Assembly: GCA_017979445.1 (NCBI GenBank)
Contig: CM030707.1
Span: 25,054,586 to 25,118,585, forward strand
Origin: Akebia trifoliata
Taxonomy: Eukaryota > Streptophyta > Magnoliopsida > Ranunculales > Lardizabalaceae
Direction of reading: 5' to 3'
Length of the DNA: 64,000 nt
Below, in pieces: positions 23,301 through 32,095 of this stretch (position 1 is its first letter; every line of letters begins with the position of its first letter). The translations under genes and the position numbers were made by a program. Under the pieces are notes generated by a model. It worked only from the letters and a program-made list of their open reading frames with translations, ran no database searches and had not been told where the DNA came from.

Positions 23301-26300
23301 AATCTCATGGAAATCTACTAAGCAAACATGCATAGGTCGTTCCACCATGGAATATGAGTTTATTGTCATGGACAAGACTAGTGAAGAAGTAGAGTGGCTT
23401 ATGCGAGGGCCAAAAATAATGTAAACAATGGTAAGTCAAGGCATATTAAATGGAGACACAACTTCGTAAAACAACTATTCTCTAATGGGATTCTTTCCAT
23501 GGACTTTGCAAAGTCTAAGGAAAATTTGGTGGATCCTTTAACAAAAGGATTATTTAGAGAGTTAGTTGCATCGACTTTGAGGGGAATGGGCCTAAAACCT
23601 ATTGATTAAAAATTACTTCAATGAAAACTCAATCTAATTGATTGGAGATCCCAAGATCTAGGTTCAATGGGAAAACCAGTTGAACATGATTTAAAAAAAA
23701 ACACTAATGGAACATATTGTTCCAAGTCCATTTTTATGAAGTGTTAATGTTGCCTGTAAATAAGAAAGGTTAAAATATAATTTCTTAATGTTGCCTATAC
23801 TTGTAAAAGTAGAGTACAGCAGGGTACTTCTCATAGGCACACCTAAATGACTGTAGTATTGGGCCGATTCTATGGGAGTTTAGGCTAAGCTCTTTAAAGC
23901 ACTTATGATACCAGGTTTTGTTCAGGGCTAAAATGAACACCATCGATGGAACTTGATAGTTGATTGAGTAACCTGCGTGTATAGTCTATTGTTTTGGTTT
24001 ACACTAAAGGTTGTCAATTTAAGGCCTAAAGTCCACTGACCGACTAGTAAATCCGATAGACTTATACTAGGTCCAAAAGACACCTATACTGAAACATGAT
24101 TGTTCAAAAAGTACTCTTTATATTTTTTATATATATTTTTATTTTGTGTTTTCTGCATTCATGTGGGGGATTGTTGGAATTTAGAGGGTTGAATTTAAAA
24201 ACCCTTTGATATTCAATGGGTTTAAACCATACGGTAAACCAATCCCAATTTTTTGCTTTATGCTTTATGCTTTAAGCTTTAGTTGTTAGTATTGATTTTG
24301 CCTTGTGTAATTTTAGTCCCACATCGACTAGGAAAAGAGTTGATTTGCAATTTTTAAATAATTGTACTTCTAATAGCTTTAAAGTTGATAGAAGTAGTGG
24401 GCGGACTCACGCGCGTACACGGGGGGCCTAAGAGGAAAACCTAAGGTTCCAATTGAGATTTGGATCCACCGGTCTGAAAACCTTAATACGTACGGGTAGG
24501 GTGTGCAATATCTCGGATTTATACCTCACGTGAATGCACGCGAAGGCCCGTTTTTGCTTTAATTATCAAGGCCCATTTTATTTAAAATTCTAGCTATTTT
24601 AATTCGTTTCTATTGGTGTCTGTTCTGAACTAGTACAATACGAAGAGGTTTGTGACTGTTCTAAACGGTAATTTTCTTTTTTATTTATATGCTTCTGTTT
24701 AGTCGATTTAACATACAATTTTCTCTAATCTCTTACTTAAAAATTCCGTTGTTTTATCGCCATCAGTATACTTGTATTCTTCGTTGTGAGAGCACACAAC
24801 ATCGTCTAGTTCGAAGTTACGTTCCAAGTAGAGTACGTTTTTTCTATTACATTCAATTCAAAAATCAGGAATTATTTCAAACTTCTTCTCTCTCATTCCA
24901 TAAGAAATCAATACACAATTAAACTAACAGTTTTGCATTTGGTCTTCTAATAAATATTGGAAAAATAAGACCAATAAATGATTGAAAAGGAAAAAGAAAA
25001 AAATAGTGTTAAATAACAAAAAGAAATTTAAATCCCAAAGTAGTTAAAATCATTTGAAAAATAACAAATGATATATTGGTTATGTTGTGTATGAGATGTC
25101 TTGTATTCTTTTGAGCTACACAAGGTTGTGGGGTGCAAGGGGTAGTGCCTTCGCAGGGGGTCTTATTGCCCAGTCAGTGGAGGGCATCACCCCCAAACCA
25201 AATTTTTTAGGATTACAAGAAGGGCAATCTCGTAATATTTTCTTAAGGGTTTTCTGTTTTTTTTTTTGGGAGGGAGGCAGAGGTTCTATTTTGGGGAGAA
25301 AAATGTGTTTTAGCAACTCCCGATTTTATAAATAGAGATCTCTAGAGTTGTAAAACTTGAGAGAAAATAGTGATTGTTCTTGTTTTGTGCCATGGACGTA
25401 GGAACACTGCCGAACCACCTAAATCCTTGGGTTTGTGTGATTTTTGTCATCTTTGCTGTTTCGTCTTCTCACAGGTTACTGTGTTTCTAATAAACAACAA
25501 CTGCAAGCCTTATCCCAAAGATTTGGGGTTGGCTAAACAAGTCTTGCCCCTCCATACCACTTATTCCAAGCCAAGCATTTTGTTATTGGGGGTGTGTTCC
25601 TATCTGCTTTTGTTGTCTCTATCCATCTTGTTGGATCTTTCTCTTGCTCTTTCATCACCTTCAACTTGAGTATTTCTTCTAATTGGGGCTGTTGTAGACC
25701 AATTATTTTGTTCCTTGCAAAATGAATAATATTTTTAGTTGAACACGACCACATTTTGTATTAAAATTGATAATTGGTCTATTATTTTCAGGTCTACTGG
25801 TCAATTGTTCTCAAAGAGCTTTCAGTTATATTTCATCAAGACCCGACTTGTATTCTAGATACCACTAATAAATCAAAGCATGGAGGAACATGGTTGCCCA
25901 ATGCAGTTTTGAATATCGCTGAATGTTGTCTGCTACCCAGGAAACATCCTAGAAAACAGGATGACAGTCTTGCTATCGTATGGCGGGAAGAAGGTTTTGA
26001 TGATTCAGCTATCAATCATTTGACACTGAAGGAACTACGAGACCAAGTGATGTAATGCTTTGTATTATCAACTTCTATTTATTTTTGGCAATGTTTTGAT
26101 CTTAGTGGAAGCACAAGGACTGACTTGAAAAAATAATTCATCTTTTGTCTATGGTGTTTGTTATTAATAGCGTATTATGCACTTGTGTGCAAATCATCTG
26201 ATGGGCTCCACCCTAAATGGCTGCCAAATTGATAATACACTTATGACCCAATTAGAGATAAGAGATTTAACTTTCCTTGTCATTATCGCCTAGGTGCGTT

Positions 26301-29300
26301 TGGTGTATTGATTAGGTTCGTATCAAAGTGAAAACCGCCACAATATGGGGCATGTGGTCGTGTGTGATGACCCAAGATATTAGAGCTTAAATTTTCACGT
26401 ATGAATTGTTTTAGACCTGTCTGAGTGTTACATTTATTTTTTTTAATTCACTAATATAATGTGTTTGCAATATCTTTCACAGGGTGGTTGCAAATGCTCT
26501 AGATGCAACATTTTCAAAGGGTGATGCGATTGCAATTGATATGCCAATGACAGTCACTGCAGTTATCATATACTTGTCAATTGTACTTGGAGGATTTGTT
26601 GTTGTATCCATAGCTGATAGCTTTGCAGCCAAGGAAATTGCGACTCGTTTGCGTGTGTCTAAAGCAAAGGGCATCTTTACTCAGGTCAATTTCAAAATTT
26701 TAAATCTATATAATAGAACACAACTGTAGGGTCCACTTTTGTGGAGGACAAACTTCAATCCAATTAGGATAAATATCCCATCCAACTACAATTTTTGTGG
26801 GGCCTACTTTATTGTCTTTCTTCTTCACCCCTTCAACTTTACTATATTTCATTTTTTTACTCCTTTGACCCACTTTAAATTTTTTTAATAATAACCCCAA
26901 CTTTATTTTTTTCGTTTTTACCCCCTTAATCCCAACGAGGATTCTCGTGTTGTAGGCACGGGGGAACTCTAGTTGATTAACAATCCAAAACCTCAGAGTA
27001 CGTGACCAATTTAAAGTGTAAGATTTGCTTTAAGCCGTATAATTCTATTATCTGTAGATTTCATCTTGGAAATATGATAAATTTCGTGTAGACAACTAAT
27101 ATAGAATTCTTCTTTGTAACTTATAAATATGCTTTAAAACTAATGTATGCCTTCACTTGTGTCCAGGACTTCATAGTAAGAGGAGGAAAAAAATTTCCTT
27201 TGTATAGGTAACGTGTAATTATTGACAGACTGCGCTGTGTTTTTAAAATGTACACTCGTACCTAACAAGTTCACAACTTTTCTTGCAGCCGTGTTGTTGA
27301 AGCTAATCCTTTTAAAGCTATTGTCATTCCTGCCATTGGAGAGGATGTGCAAATTCAATTACGGGAGCATGATTTATCATGGAAAAGCTTTCTTTCTCGT
27401 GTTGATCACCTTCCAAGGTACACCGAACCCTGGTGTTGATTCATTTTACTAAATAGTTCTTTTTCTTTTGGGTATGATTGTCTTGATAGCTTTCTTGGTT
27501 CAGGAGGACTGAGAGATGTATAGGAAGAAATCTATGGCTTTAATATCTTTCTCGGAGTTAGTTAGTTGGTCTCATCTCAGATGTGGACGTCAATATTACC
27601 TTGTCGTTTCTAATTTTCATGTTTTTTCCACGCCTGCATATAAACACAACACAAAACTTCCAAGTACTTTCCATTCATATGGTAATAGTAGTTCTCCATA
27701 ATTTTTCTTTCTGAAATAAATTCACATTATGGATCATTTTAGTAAATTTAGTACTTATTTAACTAAAAGTTTCCTTCATATATCACAAATTACAAGATTA
27801 TCACCCAGAAGATATGTTATACAACAATTTAATATTTGTACTATTGTGTGCCAACCATTGGAATTTTTGGAAATTGCCGTTTCTGACTCGTTAGGACACT
27901 TTGACCCTTAGCACCCATGCCATGTGTCAAGGTAACACAGATGCTTAGCAACCGTTTCTAACAATTTTGCGATTATTGGAACAAATATTCAAAGTCTATA
28001 CTGAATGCTTACAAGCAGTCACTCTTTTTATTTTTTCAATTAGTAACAATGTAACCAATTACATTCTGATCCTTCCATTCTTCTCTTCAAAGCTATGTGT
28101 TTGACAAATTGATCCAACAACCTTGATTTTACAGACCAAACTATTACACTCCAGTATATCAACAAATAGATTCTGTGACAAATATACTCTTTTCATCAGG
28201 AACCACAGGTAGATGAATCGTCCGTTTTATATATTCATCCTTGTTTGCCTCTGTTATGCCATTTTGTTCCACCAATCAAATGATCCACTACTCTTGGACT
28301 TCCTATAGGAGATCCGAAAGCTATTCCATGGACACAACTTTCTCCAATCCGTGGCACTGCTGATGCGTGGGCACATACTGATATCCAAGTAGGAGATATC
28401 TTTTGTTGGCCAACAAATTTAGGTTGGGTGATGGGACCGGCCGTACTTTATGCATGCTTTTTAACTGGTGTTACTTTAGCTCTATATCATGGCTCTCCTC
28501 TCGGTCGAAGTTTCGGAAAATTTGTTCAGGTAACAATCACCAAAACATGTTCTTCTTTTTCTCTTACTTCTATTATTCACTTACAATACAACTTTTTGTT
28601 CTTCTTTTTCTCTTAAACATGTTCAGTTTCACGATATATGTCTTGAATTACCAGGGATGTATTGAACACTTATACCCAAACTGCGGCTCACAGGGCCTCA
28701 GAATTTCAAATTGAACAAACCATAGAAAATTTGGTTATTTGGGTCTTACTGGTATATATGTAATTGATGGTGAAATTAATAGCGAAACTAGGGTTTCAGG
28801 GTTGGCCCTTGTTGAAGGCACCCCATTTCTTAGTAAGGGCGCCCATCTTAGTAAGGGCACTCTTTTAACTTATTTCTATGATTTGAGCACCCTACTTTTT
28901 TTTTCTATGTTGACATGAACATGTCGACGTAGGCCAAACATTTTTTTGGAGACATGTCAACATGAACATGTCCACATAGGTGGGGTGCTCTAATCATGGT
29001 AAAACTTAAGTTTTCAATAGGTCATGGGTGCCCTTACTAATACAGTGAGTGCCCTTAAACACAGCCTTTAGGGTTTCAAGATTTGTTTGAGGTATTGGGA
29101 GAAATCTCAGGTTATAATTTCTACTCAACTGTCATCTCAGCTGTGGGTGTAGGCCCTGCCGAACGACATTAATACTAGTTGCGTTTCTATGTTCTTTGCT
29201 TTGTATTTTTAATACTAGTTTTGTGGTTTGATCTATGGTTTCATGCTCACATTCAGGATGCAGGTGTGACACATTTGGGTACAGTACCAAGCCTAGTGAA

Positions 29301-31017
29301 AACTTGGAAGAGTACTCGCTGTATGGAAGATCTTGATTGGACAAAAATAAAGTAATTTAAACTTCAAATATCCAATAATATTTATTTATAAACAATTTTT
29401 GACAAAAGAGTAAAATTTATATCTGTGTAGGTCATTTGCTTCAACTGGAGAAGCTTCGAATGTTGATGATGACTTATGGCTTTCTTCACGAGCTTATTAC
29501 AAACCTATTGTTGAATGTTGTGGGGGTACAGAGCTCGCATCTTCTTACATTCAAGGATGTTTGTTGCAACCACAAGCTTTTGGAGCATTCAGCACAGCAT
29601 CAATGACAACTGGATTTGTCATCCTTGATGAGCATGGAATTGCTCATGTGAGAGTTTCTTTTGGGTTGATTTCTAATTTTAATTTTTAGGTCATATTATA
29701 TCATACATGAAAAATATTTATAGTTTATTGTCTACATGACAGCCAAATGATCAACCTTGTGTTGGAGAAGTGGGTTTATTTCCTATATATATGGGATCAT
29801 CTGATAGATTGCTCAATGCTGATCATGAGGAGGTTTACTTCAAGGGTATGCCGACATACGAAGGAAGGGTATGCCATCTTTAAGTATTCCTCTTTACTTC
29901 TGTTGGTTGGATCTAATGCAAGAAGGAAGGACTCCGTTTGCCAAGAATTTTCCATGAGAAGACACCATGTCATATCCACTTGTCGGGACACATGCATAGA
30001 AAATATTACTAATATATGATTTTCAGAAAACAGGAGAAAAAAATAATGTGAGTCGACGTGTAAGCTCCACATGCCTTTAAATACATTGGGCTGACAAATT
30101 TTATGGATTTCTTGGCATATGGGAATTGTGGGGTTTCTGTGTTTGATACGTCGTCTCCTTGTCAAAAACAAACCTACATGTCTCTTAGAAAAAATACACA
30201 TAATTAATTAGCTCTTTCAAACTCAAAACAACTTGGGTCTTGGGCAACAATATAGAGATAAAGAGTTTAAATTGATCTATTCATGTGTGCTAATTCTATA
30301 ATGATTTACATATGAATTGGTGTGGCAATAGAATCTCTTAAAAATAATTGTATCTTTATAGTTACAAATCAACATGTATGATATAATTCCAATACAGTAA
30401 TCACTAAAATTTCTTTGTTAATTTTCAGCAACTAAGAAGACATGGAGATATACTTAAAAGAATGATTGGAGGTTACTTGGTAGTACAGGGCAGGGCTGAT
30501 GATACCATGAATCTTGGTGGCATCAAGGTATTTATTTCCCTGCCTATCCTCTAATATGGTTCACTTAGGAACCAATCTAAAGGACGAAAATTATTTCTCA
30601 AAATTTTCAGACAAGTTCGGTTGAGATCGAGAGAGTGTGTGACCTAATTGACGAAAATGTATTGGAGACTGCTGCAATTAGCATTGCACCAGTAACCGGT
30701 GGACCCGAACAGTTGGTTGTATTGGTTGTACTGAAAAAAGAATCAAACTGTGAACCAGATCAGTTGAAGTTGAAATTCTCAAGAGCCATCCAGAGAAATC
30801 TTAACCCATTATTTAAGGTATCATTATTTCTCATTTTAATTGCATTTGGGGTATTTCTTGCTTTACATGCCTATTTTTTATAGAGCTATTTTTCTGTAAA
30901 TAGGTGAGCTATGTTAAGATTGTCCCCGAGTTCCCTCGAACTGCGTCAAACAAGTTACTGAGGAGAGTTCTGAGAGATCAGATGAAGCATGAACTTTCTG
31001 TTCATAGTAGGTTGTAG
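8387..31017 (+). CDS. AAE17/18: Peroxisomal acyl-activating enzyme, AAE17/AAE18 type, 14 exons
   Basis: Exons: 8387-8664, 20289-20418, 25792-26051, 26483-26684, 27167-27207, 27289-27417, 28135-28208, 28309-28529, 29257-29351, 29431-29647, 29743-29868, 30429-30527, 30611-30817, 30904-31017. All introns are GT-AG and the joined CDS is 2193 nt (730 residues) without a stop. It is an AMP-forming ligase of the acetyl-CoA-synthetase-like superfamily: ATP activates a carboxylic acid as acyl-AMP, then CoA takes the acyl group. Visible motifs are the ATP/AMP signature SSGTTGDPK (367-375), [13 protein letters not shown] (612-624) and PRTASNK with the presumed catalytic Lys710. The last three residues, SRL, are a PTS1 signal, placing it in peroxisomes. 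An in-frame TAG at 8372 fixes ATG 8387 as the first start. Arabidopsis AAE17 and AAE18 are about this length. The natural substrate cannot be read from sequence; AAE18 is linked to processing of 2,4-DB. Confidence 0.93.
9603..10594. mobile_element. Non-autonomous hAT-type element, 8-bp TSD GATAAAAT
   Basis: The element (9611-10586, 976 bp) starts TAGGGGTGCA and ends TGCACCCCTA, perfect terminal inverted repeats. It is bracketed by the 8-bp direct repeat GATAAAAT at 9603-9610 and 10587-10594, the TSD length of hAT transposons. Inside the ends, TTCGGATTGGTT/AACCAATCC-type words are repeated in both orientations. The frames on both strands at 10179-10587 come from this palindromic repeat and a TA run (10360-10385), not from a transposase. 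Confidence 0.88.
10880..11655. mobile_element. Second hAT-type element, with a nested insertion near its left end
   Basis: The right end reads CCAAGTTGGACCCCTA (to 11655), whose complement TAGGGGTCCAACTTGG should match the left end. On the left, TAGGGG (10880-10885) is separated from TGCAACTCGG (about 11131) by about 245 bp that looks like a separate insertion. Outer flanks are GAGTCGAC (10872-10879) and AGGTCAAC (11656-11663), a degenerate 8-bp TSD (5 of 8). The interior has the same GAACCAAACC/GGTTTGGTTC palindromic words as the element at 9611. Confidence 0.55.
10884..11130. mobile_element. Small nested element with GGGGCGGAG-type ends
   Basis: The left end CTAGGGGCGGAGCTA is matched by the complement of the right end (CTGGGGGTGGATTTATAG), an imperfect 15-bp inverted repeat. 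The inside has several GGGGGCA words (10911, 10978, 11002, 11093). It interrupts the left terminus of the hAT-type element. Exact borders and TSD are not resolved, and no coding sequence is present. Confidence 0.5.
12060..13765 (+). mobile_element. Ty3/gypsy remnant with an internal deletion
   Basis: The stretch from 12130 reads as a decayed Gag end ([14 protein letters not shown] block, then IAPRG), followed by a retropepsin-like block at 12463-12666 ([20 protein letters not shown], where the canonical DLGAS has become DLEAS). After a stop the sequence jumps to the C-terminal part of an integrase region at 12725-12998 ([25 protein letters not shown]). Reverse transcriptase and RNase H are missing, so a large internal deletion is inferred. 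The integrase tail resumes after a nested solo LTR as [11 protein letters not shown] (13650-13682). Multiple stops and frameshifts; inactive. Confidence 0.75.
13066..13653 (+). mobile_element. Solo LTR (Copia-like) nested in the gypsy remnant
   Basis: TGTTGAAGTA begins at 13071 and the copy ends CATACACA at about 13648, giving a 578-bp LTR with TG...CA ends. The left flank is ATAAG (13066-13070); the right flank is ATAAT (13649-13653), or ATAAG again at 13652-13656 if the end lies three bases further. The gypsy integrase frame continues across the insertion. No internal region remains. Confidence 0.75.
13766..14019. other. Spacer between gypsy remnant and minus-strand fragment
   Basis: Nothing recognisable. 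It may contain the 3' untranslated part of the minus-strand fragment at 14020-14976. Confidence 0.35.
14020..14976 (-). pseudogene. Minus-strand coding fragment, coiled-coil protein of unknown function
   Basis: Two long minus-strand frames follow each other: 14976-14587 (129 residues, acidic, rich in E, Q, T, N) and 14496-14020 (158 residues). The second has a hydrophobic block ([17 protein letters not shown]), then a Trp-containing stretch ([20 protein letters not shown]) and a long heptad-like region from residue 88 to the end ([10 protein letters not shown] ... [10 protein letters not shown]). I do not recognise the family; it recalls the C-terminal halves of plant proteins of unknown function with a coiled coil. 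No clean splice joins the two pieces, and no promoter or N-terminal part is visible. It lies antisense within intron 1, so a captured or decayed gene fragment is the likeliest reading. Confidence 0.5.
15029..15235. mobile_element. Twin-hairpin MITE, copy 2 (interrupted)
   Basis: The first palindrome (15029-15123) pairs AAAAGTTTCAG ... GATGATCTC with its complement ending CTGAAACTTCT. A spacer with its own short stem follows (AAAGTGGTTTA at 15132 with TAAACCACTTT near 15176). A second palindrome then starts (GGATAGAAGTTTCAGAATG, from 15194) but breaks off at about 15228, where a different foldback element begins. Confidence 0.65.
15236..15512. mobile_element. Foldback MITE next to the interrupted twin-hairpin copy
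   Basis: The arms at about 15236-15330 and 15418-15512 are complementary: TTTTTTTCCAATAATACC on the left against GGTATTATTGAAAAAAAA on the right, and GGGTATGTTGGTCTTTTAC against GTAAAATACCAACATATCCC. The middle is AT-rich. No coding sequence; exact borders and TSD not resolved. Confidence 0.65.
15592..15834. mobile_element. Twin-hairpin MITE, copy 3
   Basis: Two palindromes (15592-15681 and 15731-15830) with stems starting TAGAAGTTT and loops near GATCTCTATGGTGAGG. They are joined by a spacer beginning ATTTACAAGTTGAGGAATT, nearly the spacer of the copy at 3688-4056. The outer ends (ATATGGATAGAAGTTTC and its complement CTTCTAATCCATAT) are inverted repeats. No coding sequence. Confidence 0.75.
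15835..16725. other. Intron 1 stretch without recognised feature
   Basis: AT-rich DNA. The short minus-strand frame at 16566-16943 is chance sequence that runs into the Copia fragment. Nothing else supported. Confidence 0.4.
16771..18636 (-). mobile_element. Internally deleted Copia retrotransposon A, TSD TAGTC
   Basis: Read on the minus strand: a 934-bp 5' LTR (18631 to 17698, TGTTGG...AACAACA), then gag, then only the last 112 bp of the 3' LTR (16887 to 16776). That 112-bp tail is identical, base for base as I read it, to the end of the 5' LTR (17698-17809). The whole 1856-bp element is flanked by the 5-bp repeat TAGTC (16771-16775 and 18632-18636), so the deletion happened inside a properly integrated copy, or the deleted form itself integrated. 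Everything from within gag to the 3' LTR is lost. The same LTR family occurs on the plus strand at 24172-24929. Confidence 0.92.
16864..17664 (-). pseudogene. Truncated Copia Gag
   Basis: The minus-strand frame of 266 residues starts METVSN with the family-typical block [19 protein letters not shown] at about residues 14-32. It continues through the Gag core ([27 protein letters not shown]) into a basic stretch and the first half of a CCHC zinc knuckle (CYFCNK). There it is cut by the deletion junction at 16887/16888, and seven residues from LTR sequence follow. It lacks the rest of the knuckle and all protease and polymerase functions. Confidence 0.88.
18637..19540. other. Intron 1 stretch between Copia A and the hAT MITE
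   Basis: No gene seen. GGGG-rich words at about 19258-19460 may be part of the putative element ending at 19553. Two small plus-strand frames here have no recognisable features. Confidence 0.35.
19581..20049. mobile_element. hAT-type MITE with near-perfect 8-bp TSD
   Basis: The element (19589-20041, 453 bp) starts TAGGGCTTAAAACG and ends CATTTTAAGCCCTA, inverted repeats. Flanks are ACCATGGA (19581-19588) and ACCATGGG (20042-20049), 7 of 8 identical, fitting the 8-bp hAT TSD. It lies 240 bp upstream of exon 2 of the AAE gene. The GATCTGATCT and TCGGATT words in the interior recur in other hAT-like repeats here. Confidence 0.82.
21116..21690 (+). pseudogene. Copia integrase remnant with an internal tandem duplication
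   Basis: The clear frame at 21349-21690 reads [22 protein letters not shown], then [11 protein letters not shown], then [17 protein letters not shown] and VERKNRTL, the D,D,E core of a Ty1/copia integrase. Just upstream, a segment of about 126 bp coding for [15 protein letters not shown] zinc-finger-linker sequence is present twice in tandem (21116-21241 and 21242-21368). The second copy carries an extra stop (TAA for CAA in the ESK/QSK position). Confidence 0.85.
21827..23609 (+). pseudogene. Copia integrase tail, reverse transcriptase and RNase H remnant
   Basis: 21827-22057 reads [21 protein letters not shown], the C-terminal Copia integrase extension. 22361-22633 is the reverse-transcriptase front ([52 protein letters not shown]). 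The catalytic block YVDDMLIFG follows near 22736-22765 in another frame. RNase H sequence continues to 23606, ending [12 protein letters not shown] and GMGLKPID. Several stops separate the blocks. A poly-A run at 22305-22322 has probably caused one frameshift. Confidence 0.88.
24172..24929 (+). repeat. 3' LTR of Copia B
   Basis: 758 bp, beginning TGTTGGAATTTAGAGGG and ending AACTAACA. It matches the complement of the LTR at 17698-18631 over its length. Shared blocks are TTTAGTCCCACATCGACTAGG, AGAAGTAGTGGGCGG, GTTTTTGCTTTAATTATCAAGG and TGTGAGAGCACACAACATCG. The last 15-20 bp differ from the Copia A end. The 77-residue frame at 24689 is LTR sequence, not a gene. Confidence 0.88.
25083..25490 (+). 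repeat. Copia LTR fragment (family of 31400-31735)
   Basis: It matches the LTR downstream of the AAE gene at 31400-31735: GATGTCTTGTATTCT, AGGGCAATCTCGTAATATTTTC, AAATAGAGATCTCTAG, GTAAAACTTGAGAG and ATCCTTGGGTTTG. It contains a likely LTR TATA box (TTTATAAATAGAG, about 25324-25336). No internal region follows. Confidence 0.75.
26685..27166 (+). other. Intron 4 of the AAE gene with a probable repeat
   Basis: 482-bp intron. The part at about 26730-26960 starts GGGTCCACTTTTGTGG and ends near GAGGATTCTCGTGTTGTAGG, and looks like a pyrimidine-rich dispersed repeat. I could not find its borders. Confidence 0.4.
28809..29066. mobile_element. Foldback MITE in intron 8 of the AAE gene
   Basis: The arms are complementary: TTAGTAAGGGC and GGCACTC on the left against GAGTGCCC and GCCCTTACTAA on the right, and GATTTGAGCACCCTAC against GTGGGGTGCTCTAATCAT. 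At the centre is ATGTTGACATGAACATGTC, itself partly palindromic. Total about 258 bp, no coding sequence. It sits in the 727-bp intron 28530-29256 and leaves both splice sites intact. Confidence 0.7.
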
Positions 31018-31267
31018 TCTGTACTGTTCTGGGGAATTCGAATCCGCAGTGATGCCTTGACTGTTATTATTAGACCTTGAATGTTGTTATGGATATATGA
31101 AACAGATTTATGTCGAGGGAATGGATCAGAAAGCTCTCTGTCAAAAAAGAAGAAATAAGATAGTTGTGTTCAAAACTTCTATTGTCCCAAACTTATGTCA
31201 TATTCTGTCTCAACCTTAAGCATTGTATGCCAAGGGGTTCTTGTGTAACATAAGAAGTCAGAAATGT

Positions 31268-31273
31268 AATAAA
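31268..31273 (+). terminator. Candidate polyadenylation signal of the AAE gene
   Basis: AATAAA 251 nt downstream of the stop codon, inside GTAATAAAAA. Position is typical for a plant 3' UTR; the cleavage site is unknown. Confidence 0.5.
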
Positions 31274-31399
31274 AAAAAACCCATATATCTGAATAATAAT
31301 TGAGTCTGCTCAGCAATGTAATTAAGGTAGATAAAGTTGAATCATCATTTTGCCTGTGATGTTAATGGGGGCAATCTTTACTAATAATTGGTCCAAAAA

Positions 31400-32095
31400 C
31401 TGAAGTATGGTGTTGTATAAATGTCTTGTATTCTGTTGGGGGGTATGGTGAACTGTGGGGGTAGCACCCCTTATTGGGAAAATTTTAGGATTTCACAAAG
31501 GGCAATTATGTAATATTTTCTCAAGGGTTTTCTATTTTAGGGAGATAAGACATGTTTTCTCTACTCAAGTTTTTCAAATAGAGATCTCTAGGATTGTAAA
31601 ACTGAAAAGAAAATAGAGACTTGTTTTGATCTGTGGATGTAGGCACACTGTAGAACCACGTAAGTCCTTGGGTTTGAATGCAATTTTGTTCTCTTTGCTG
31701 ATTCATTTTTTTCAAAAATTGGTATCAATACCCCAGGTTATTGAGGTTAGTGGCGAAGATGACTAATTCAAAGTTGATAAGTTCAATGGAAGGAACAACT
31801 TTATCTTATGACAGAGGCGAGTGAAAGATATGCTAGTGCAACAAGGATTGTACAATTTATTGTCTAGTAAGAAACATGCGGCCATGGACAAGGATGATTG
31901 GGAAGAGATCGATTAGAAAGTCATGAGAACTATTTATTTGTGTCTTGCAAACGAAATAATGTATAATGTGATTGATGAAGAATCAACTCTAGATCTGTCG
32001 AAGAAACTGGAGAGCTTGTACATGACGAAACTCTAACAAACAAATATTTTTGAAGAAACAATTGTTTGGGTTACAGATAGTAGAAAGTTCAGATT
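31400..32095 (+). mobile_element. Copia remnant C: LTR, primer-binding site and partial gag
   Basis: The LTR part (31400-31735) matches 25083-25490. It is followed by TTGGTATCA (about 31719-31727), the usual plant initiator-Met tRNA primer-binding core. A decayed gag follows at 31757-32090, readable in pieces as RRVKDMLVQQGLYNLL, DDWEEID and LCLANEIMYNVIDEE, with stops and frameshifts. Everything downstream of gag is absent. Confidence 0.78.

Larger units (their letters stand above)
20860..24929 (+). mobile_element. 5'-truncated Copia retrotransposon B
   Basis: From 5' to 3': a decayed GAG-pre-integrase block ([15 protein letters not shown], 21040-21090), integrase, reverse transcriptase, RNase H, a purine-rich tract (ATGTGGGGGA, 24161-24170) and the 3' LTR (24172-24929, TGTTGG...AACTAACA). 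Gag, protease and the 5' LTR are missing, so no TSD can be checked. The coding parts carry several stops and frameshifts and cannot be expressed. Its LTR is the same family as that of Copia A, in the opposite orientation. Confidence 0.88.
20419..25791 (+). other. Intron 2 of the AAE gene (5.4 kb)
   Basis: Donor CCAGAG|GTAAGT, acceptor TTTTCAG|GTCTAC. It is phase 0, so the reading frame passes RPE-VYWS. It contains Copia B and a fragment of a second Copia LTR. The stretch 20419-20860 has no recognised feature. Confidence 0.85.

Noticed and set aside
24689..24922. 77-residue frame
   Set aside because: It is inside the 3' LTR of Copia B.
28403..28714. Separate small gene in this stretch
   Set aside because: It overlaps AAE exon 8 in another frame; the AAE frame carries the conserved block starting GDPKAIPW.
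30635..30883. Separate small gene at 30635-30883
   Set aside because: It is AAE exon 13 read through its donor site into the intron.
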